This document shows, piece by piece, positions 4,925 through 6,170 of a stretch of 6,170 bases of DNA. This DNA is from an uncultured Actinomycetes bacterium (lineage in GTDB: Bacteria; Actinomycetota; Acidimicrobiia; Acidimicrobiales; Acidimicrobilacustridaceae): NCBI GenBank assembly GCA_945957335.1, contig CAMFLJ010000233.1, positions 1 through 6,170 of the forward strand, in the 5' to 3' direction. Under the pieces are notes generated by a model that had not been told where the DNA came from, made no database searches, and worked only from the letters and a program-made list of their open reading frames with translations. The translations under genes were made by a program, and so were the position numbers. The stretch's first letter is position 1, and each line of letters starts with the position of its first letter.

Positions 4925-5851
4925 TCAGGCCTCGCCGGTGGTGGTGAGCACCTCGACGCCGTCGTCGGTCACCAGGACCGTGTGCTCGAACTGCGCCGTG
5001 CGGCTGCCGTCGGCGGTGACCGCGGTCCAGTCGTCGTCCCAGATGCGGTGCAGGCCGGTGCCCATCGAGATCATCGGCTCGATCGTGAAGATCATGCCGG
5101 GCTCCATCTCGGTGGTGAAGCGGGGCTCGTAGTAGTGCGGGATCTGCAGGTCGGTGTGGAACTGCTCGCCGATGCCGTGCCCGACGAAGGCCCGGACGAC
5201 CTCGTAGCGGTTGGCGGTGGCGTGCTCCTCGATGGCCTTGCCGATGTCGGAGAACGGCCGGCCGGGGGCCACCGCGGCGATGCCCCGCTCGAGGCACTCA
5301 CGGGTGACCTCGACGAGGCGGCGGGATGCCTCGTCGACGTCGCCGACGAAGTAGGTGGCGTTGGTGTCGCCGTGCACGCCGTCGAGGTAGATCGTGACGT
5401 CGAGGTTGACGATGTCGCCGTCGCGCAGCTCGCGGTCGTCGGGGATGCCGTGGCAGATGACCTCGTTCACCGAGGTGCACAGCGACTTGGGGTAGCCGCG
5501 GTAGTTCAGGGTGCTGGGGTAGCCGCCCCGGTCGATGTAGGCCTGGTGGACGACCGCGTCGATGTGGTCGGTGGTGACGCCGGGGGCCACGGCGGCGGCG
5601 CCCAGCTGGAGCACCTCGGCGGCGGCGCGCCCGGCGCGGCGCATGCGCTCGATCACGTCGGCGGGCTGCACCCACGGCTGCTGGCGGCGGATCGGGGTGC
5701 CGGTCTCCGCGTACTCGGGCCGCGGGATCTCCGGCGGCACCGTGCGCATGGGGCTGATCCGCCCGGGCTGGAGGCGCTCGGCCGTGTCGCGGTGGCACCG
5801 CTTGAACTTGCGGCCGCTTCCGCACCAGCAGGGGTCGTTCGCCTTCAGCAT
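4925..5851 (-). CDS. map: Type I methionine aminopeptidase with N-terminal SEC-C motif
   Basis: The 308-aa enzyme removes the initiator methionine from nascent proteins at the ribosome. Residues 5-22 (NDPCWCGSGRKFKRCHRD) form a SEC-C zinc motif with ligands Cys8, Cys10, Cys19 and His20. A linker of about 40 residues leads to the pita-bread catalytic domain (about 62-306). Active-site residues are all present: His134 in ICHGIP (E. coli His79), and metal ligands Asp151 in NLDVT, Asp162 in GDTNATY, His225 in VGHGIG, Glu258 in TIEPM and Glu289 in QFEHT. The extra N-terminus accounts for the length above the roughly 260 aa of single-domain enzymes; SEC-C-bearing MetAPs are known and the motif is thought to aid ribosome or protein contact. 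ATG 5851 is right because the SEC-C motif begins at residue 5. There is no SD; a TACACT box 9 nt upstream suggests a leaderless or nearly leaderless mRNA. The hypothetical gene follows after 5 nt. Confidence 0.96.
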   Translation of the reverse strand: MLKANDPCWCGSGRKFKRCHRDTAERLQPGRISPMRTVPPEIPRPEYAETGTPIRRQQPWVQPADVIERMRRAGRAAAEVLQLGAAAVAPGVTTDHIDAVVHQAYIDRGGYPSTLNYRGYPKSLCTSVNEVICHGIPDDRELRDGDIVNLDVTIYLDGVHGDTNATYFVGDVDEASRRLVEVTRECLERGIAAVAPGRPFSDIGKAIEEHATANRYEVVRAFVGHGIGEQFHTDLQIPHYYEPRFTTEMEPGMIFTIEPMISMGTGLHRIWDDDWTAVTADGSRTAQFEHTVLVTDDGVEVLTTTGEA

Positions 5852-5860
5852 CGTGGGAGG

Positions 5861-5866
5861 AGTGTA
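5861..5866 (-). promoter_or_regulatory. Candidate -10 box of map (leaderless)
   Basis: The minus strand reads TACACT, a TANNNT match, ending 9 nt before the map ATG. The expected start falls within about 2 nt of the codon. The 9 nt between (CCTCCCACG) contain no SD, only pyrimidines where one would sit, so leaderless initiation is the simplest reading. No clear -35 is visible. Confidence 0.5.
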
Positions 5867-5926
5867 CGGGCGGCCCGCACCGGCGCGGCGAGGCGGGGTC
5901 GACTGGCGCGGTCGGTGGGTGTGGAC

Positions 5927-5932
5927 GACGAT
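5927..5932 (+). promoter_or_regulatory. Weak candidate -10 box of the MhuD-like gene
   Basis: GACGAT keeps the A at position 2 and T at position 6 of TANNNT and ends 8 nt before the ATG at 5941, the same spacing as at 1304-1309. There is no SD between it and the start. With the first T missing this is a weak match. Confidence 0.25.
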
Positions 5933-5940
5933 GCAGCCCC

Positions 5941-6170
5941 ATGTCGATCATCCGCATCAACGCCATCACCGTGCCGGCCGAGGCCGGCGACGAGCTCGCC
6001 CACCGGTTCGCGGCGCGTGCCGGGGCCGTCGACGGGGCCGACGGCTTCGAGGGCTTCGAGCTGCTCAAGCCCACCGACGGGCGCACGCAGTGGCTGGTCA
6101 TCACCCGCTGGCGCGACGAGGCCGCCTTCGAGGCGTGGGTCGCCTCGCCGGCCTTCGCCGACGGCCACCG
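5941..6170 (+). CDS. MhuD/IsdG-like heme-degrading monooxygenase (partial, 3' end missing)
   Basis: Seventy-six complete codons are present before the window ends. The product is an ABM-fold ferredoxin-like protein and aligns from its first residues with M. tuberculosis MhuD: MSIIRINAITVPA here against MPVVKINAIEVPA. GFEGFELLKP (35-44) and WLVITRW (51-57) match the next blocks. Catalytic Asn7 and Trp66 of MhuD fall at exactly Asn7 and Trp66. MhuD-type enzymes bind heme as a dimer in the cytoplasm and open the ring, releasing iron. The heme-ligand His75 is not at 75 (Gly); His76 is the nearest, in SPAFADGHR. Either the ligand has shifted by one or His76 corresponds to the later MhuD His78 with a deletion. 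MhuD is about 105 aa, so about 30 residues are missing. The start is ATG with no SD. It is divergent from map across 89 bp. Another ABM-family oxygenase is the alternative. Confidence 0.85.
   Translation, partial: MSIIRINAITVPAEAGDELAHRFAARAGAVDGADGFEGFELLKPTDGRTQWLVITRWRDEAAFEAWVASPAFADGH

Noticed and set aside
4134..5132. 332-codon plus-strand frame across ATPase start, exporter promoter, small gene and map end
   Set aside because: It crosses gene boundaries and the promoter on the opposite strand, and shows no recognisable domain.
4590..5297. 235-codon reading of the unknown gene starting inside map
   Set aside because: The N-terminal two thirds are map read in another frame and are Arg/His-rich. 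Coherent protein-like sequence begins only after the map stop, near GTG 4919.
51..6170. A new multigene system, defence island or biosynthetic cluster
   Set aside because: Neighbouring genes run in different directions, have separate promoters and belong to known families with unrelated roles. Only the ATPase-permease pair and map plus the small gene behave as operons.

Overview
The window is about 70% GC and dense with genes. It reads as an actinobacterium, most plausibly a deep or environmental lineage such as Acidimicrobiia. The grounds are the very high third-position GC, GTG starts beside Shine-Dalgarno (SD) sites, TANNNT -10 boxes that would give leaderless mRNAs, a racemase with the same catalytic spacing as Mycobacterium tuberculosis MCR, and a partial gene that closely resembles mycobacterial MhuD. 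The taxonomic placement is inference from sequence style only.

The first 50 bases are not genomic. Positions 18-50 are an exact Nextera/Tn5 read-1 adapter ending in the 19-bp mosaic end, and 1-17 look like error-ridden P5 flank plus an i5 index. Genomic sequence starts at 51, so this is a contig end. A possible C-terminal scrap of a lost upstream gene (52-87) precedes an alpha-methylacyl-CoA racemase-type class III CoA-transferase family gene (126-1274, +). A PIG-L/LmbE zinc deacetylase follows (1318-2145, +), probably with its own leaderless promoter.

Convergent to these, on the minus strand, are a 95-aa stand-alone CBM48 (isoamylase early-set) protein (2196-2483) and a two-gene DrrAB-type ABC exporter. 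Its ATPase (3458-4462) and permease (2610-3461) overlap by ATGA. The exporter has the best promoter in the window, TTGACC-18 nt-TAGAGT, with a perfect 10-bp palindrome at the expected transcription start and further dyads and a hairpin in the leader. Upstream, also on minus, a type I methionine aminopeptidase with an N-terminal SEC-C zinc motif (4925-5851) is followed after 5 nt by an unrecognised 109-aa protein (4590-4919). Divergent from map, a MhuD/IsdG-type heme-degrading monooxygenase gene (5941 onward, +) is cut by the window end.

The genes look like separate housekeeping and stress functions (branched-chain lipid or CoA metabolism, thiol or amide deacetylation, efflux, N-terminal Met removal, heme turnover), not one pathway. 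I see no CRISPR array, insertion sequence, RNA gene, defence system or convincing new multigene system. The points most worth following are the adapter contamination, the exporter control region and the small gene behind map. No gene-free stretch exceeds 300 bases.
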